This document shows positions 6,579 through 7,436 of a stretch of DNA of 7,436 bases, one piece after another. The position numbers and the translations under genes are program-made. The stretch comes from an uncultured Alphaproteobacteria bacterium (lineage in GTDB: Bacteria; Pseudomonadota; Alphaproteobacteria; Rs-D84). The notes under the pieces are model-generated. The model made no database searches. It saw nothing but the letters and a program-made list of their open reading frames with translations, and was not told the origin of the DNA. The stretch lies in NCBI GenBank assembly GCA_947589625.1, contig CANQCM010000045.1, positions 1-7,436 of the forward strand, read 5' to 3'. How positions within the stretch are numbered: the stretch's first letter is position 1; each line of letters opens with the position of its first letter.

Positions 6579-6590
6579 TTGTGATATAAT
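6578..6590 (+). promoter_or_regulatory. Extended -10 promoter of the FtsB-like gene, implying a leaderless mRNA
   Basis: TTTGTGATATAAT holds a perfect TATAAT (6585-6590) with the TGn extension. A -35 is not evident at normal spacing. The gap to the ATG at 6598 is 7 nt, so transcription should start at or next to the start codon. The same 13-mer stands before tkt (complement of 4274-4286). Confidence 0.6.
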
Positions 6591-6614
6591 GCCACCGATG
6601 AAGGAAAAAATCAA
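6586..6614 (-). promoter_or_regulatory. Candidate dus promoter, inside the 5' end of the FtsB-like gene
   Basis: On the minus strand, -35 TTGATT (complement of 6609-6614, 4 of 6) and -10 CATTAT (complement of 6586-6591, 4 of 6) lie 17 nt apart, and the -10 is 7 nt before the dus ATG. Its -10 overlaps the opposing -10 (6585-6590) almost base for base, so polymerase cannot occupy both at once. The hexamers are weak; the support is the spacing and the lack of any ribosome binding site. Confidence 0.4.
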
Positions 6615-6924
6615 AAATTTGTTTGGGTTTTTATCGCGCGCATGGAAATGTGGCATACGCGGTAAAATCGGCATATTGTTGACCATATTTGCCCTGTTTA
6701 TGTTCGTGCGCATATTCTGGGGCGATGTCAGTGTTCCGCGCTTTATCGTAAACATTTGGCGATTAAATGGTGACCAAGAACAATTGGCGACATTGGAATC
6801 AGAACTGAACAAAATCAATCATCATATTGAATTGTTGCAATCGTATAGCCCTGATTATGTTGAAGAATTGGGATTAAAATATCTGAATATTGGCGACGCA
6901 AAATTCCGTGTATTAAAGATATAA
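6598..6924 (+). CDS. ftsB: FtsB/DivIC-like septum formation initiator protein
   Basis: Small bitopic divisome protein; in the family it pairs with FtsL and links to FtsQ. The 108 residues follow the family plan: a short basic cytoplasmic N-terminus, one transmembrane segment at about 24-41 (GILLTIFALFMFVRIFWG), a coiled-coil stretch at about 55-82 (DQEQLATLESELNKINHHI), and a C-terminal segment SPDYVEELGLKYLNIG (84-99) equivalent to the DPxYlEexAREkLG of other family members. The ATG at 6598 is preferred over the one at 6589, because the latter overlaps the -10 box and would not be in the transcript. The first residues are then MKEKIKNLF. No ribosome binding site is seen. FtsB proteins vary strongly in sequence, so the family call rests on architecture plus the C-terminal motif. 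Confidence 0.8.
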   Translation: MKEKIKNLFGFLSRAWKCGIRGKIGILLTIFALFMFVRIFWGDVSVPRFIVNIWRLNGDQEQLATLESELNKINHHIELLQSYSPDYVEELGLKYLNIGDAKFRVLKI

Positions 6925-6926
6925 AA

Positions 6927-6948
6927 AAACGCCCAAAATGGGCGTTCT
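6927..6948. terminator. Bidirectional terminator between the FtsB-like and TspO genes
   Basis: AACGCCC (6928-6934) pairs with GGGCGTT (6940-6946), extended by an inner A-T pair, with a 3-nt loop. On the minus strand it is followed by a seven-base T-run, a strong terminator for the TspO gene. On the plus strand the run is weaker (TTCTGTT). It lies between two convergent stop codons 25 bp apart. Confidence 0.87.
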
Positions 6949-6949
6949 G

Positions 6950-7420
6950 TTAATTCATAAACATTATACTGCCGTTCAGGTACAACGCAAACAGCATCCA
7001 TATTATATATGGCCACACCAGATACGATGCACCGCGACTGATGGTATTGAACGCGCGCAACATCCAATATGATATGCCAATCAGCACCACCAACACAATC
7101 AAGGCTGCCGACACCATATTTGCGCCAAAGAACAAATATGACCACAATGCATTTAACACCATTTGCGAAAAGAACAGCCAATAACATTTTGCTTTGCTGT
7201 AGCGACTGCGCGCAATGATAATTAAAAACAGCGCGATACCCAACAGCGCATATAAAATAGTCCACGCCACACCAAACACCCACCCCGGCGGCGTCAGTAC
7301 AGATTTATTCATCATGTTGTACCAAATATCAGACCCACCGTGTGGCGTGAACAAAACACCAATCGCCCCAGGCAAGAAAGAAATAATCATTGCCAACACA
7401 AACAGAAAAAATTTTTTCAT
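6950..7420 (-). CDS. tspO: TspO/MBR family tryptophan-rich membrane protein
   Basis: Integral membrane protein of the translocator/peripheral benzodiazepine receptor family, whose members bind tetrapyrroles such as porphyrins and cholesterol-like ligands. In bacteria they act in stress or tetrapyrrole signalling. The 156 residues are of typical length, with five hydrophobic helices (about 3-23, 47-70, 79-98, 103-122, 131-152). Family motifs are visible: LTPPGWVFGVAWTILYALLG (42-61), FSQMVLNALWSYLFF (84-98) and WPYIIWMLFALYLN (136-149), plus many Trp residues. The start is supported by GGGAG (7426-7430) 5 nt before the ATG. The promoter would lie beyond the right edge. It converges on the FtsB-like gene through a shared terminator. 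Family membership is clear; the exact role in this organism is not. Confidence 0.92.
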   Translation of the reverse strand: MKKFFLFVLAMIISFLPGAIGVLFTPHGGSDIWYNMMNKSVLTPPGWVFGVAWTILYALLGIALFLIIIARSRYSKAKCYWLFFSQMVLNALWSYLFFGANMVSAALIVLVVLIGISYWMLRAFNTISRGASYLVWPYIIWMLFALYLNGSIMFMN

Positions 7421-7436
7421 TATATCTCCCTTAATC

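Noticed and set aside
6589..6597. Upstream ATG of the FtsB-like gene
   Set aside because: Its A and T are part of the TATAAT -10 box, so it would lie upstream of the transcript start.
6579..6818. 80-residue N-terminal extension of the dus frame
   Set aside because: It is antisense to the FtsB-like gene, and the family starts at MNIDYNQIFAAPMAG, so it looks like a shadow.
6855..7283. Minus-strand 142-residue frame overlapping the TspO gene
   Set aside because: It is in another frame of a clear TspO gene, runs through the shared terminator, and has no family features.

Overview
The window is compact Gram-negative chromosomal DNA, moderately AT-rich by eye. I read it as most likely from an uncultured, host-associated alphaproteobacterium. 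That placement is an inference from the overall character of the genes (HisRS, DusB-type Dus, RodZ, FtsB-like protein, TspO) and from a Cys-rich secreted protein whose C-terminal style I associate with gut alphaproteobacterial metagenomes. No marker gene here settles the taxonomy.

Layout, left to right. The 5' part of hisS (minus strand) runs off the left edge. Next is a roughly 190-bp AT-rich leader/promoter region without a gene, then a terminator, then a secreted 249-residue protein with 19 cysteines (minus). That gene is preceded by a long, highly structured RNA leader with its own promoter. Upstream of the leader sit a YgjP-like zinc metallopeptidase and a short transketolase, both minus, 4 nt apart and probably co-transcribed. 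rnhA (plus) diverges from tkt. Then come rodZ and a tRNA-dihydrouridine synthase (both minus), an FtsB-like divisome protein (plus, divergent from dus), and a TspO/MBR membrane protein (minus).

Most genes are housekeeping: translation (hisS, dus), central carbon metabolism (tkt), DNA/RNA-hybrid removal (rnhA), cell shape and division (rodZ, ftsB). Both convergent pairs (rnhA/rodZ and ftsB/tspO) have stop codons about 25 bp apart and share one symmetrical terminator. Both divergent pairs (tkt/rnhA and dus/ftsB) have overlapping -10 elements, and three of these four genes appear to be leaderless, with the start codon 7-8 nt after the -10. The same 13-mer, TTTGTGATATAAT, serves as extended -10 for tkt and for ftsB.

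The most unusual region is 1541-1760 on the minus strand. A promoter leads directly into a folded RNA with an outer stem and internal hairpins. A 9-nt box in it can pair either locally or with a downstream complement, and that complement overlaps a terminator-like hairpin just before the Cys-rich gene. This layout recalls the C4 antisense/leader RNAs of P1/P4-type phage immunity regions. Here it lies in front of a secreted protein gene in an otherwise housekeeping neighbourhood.
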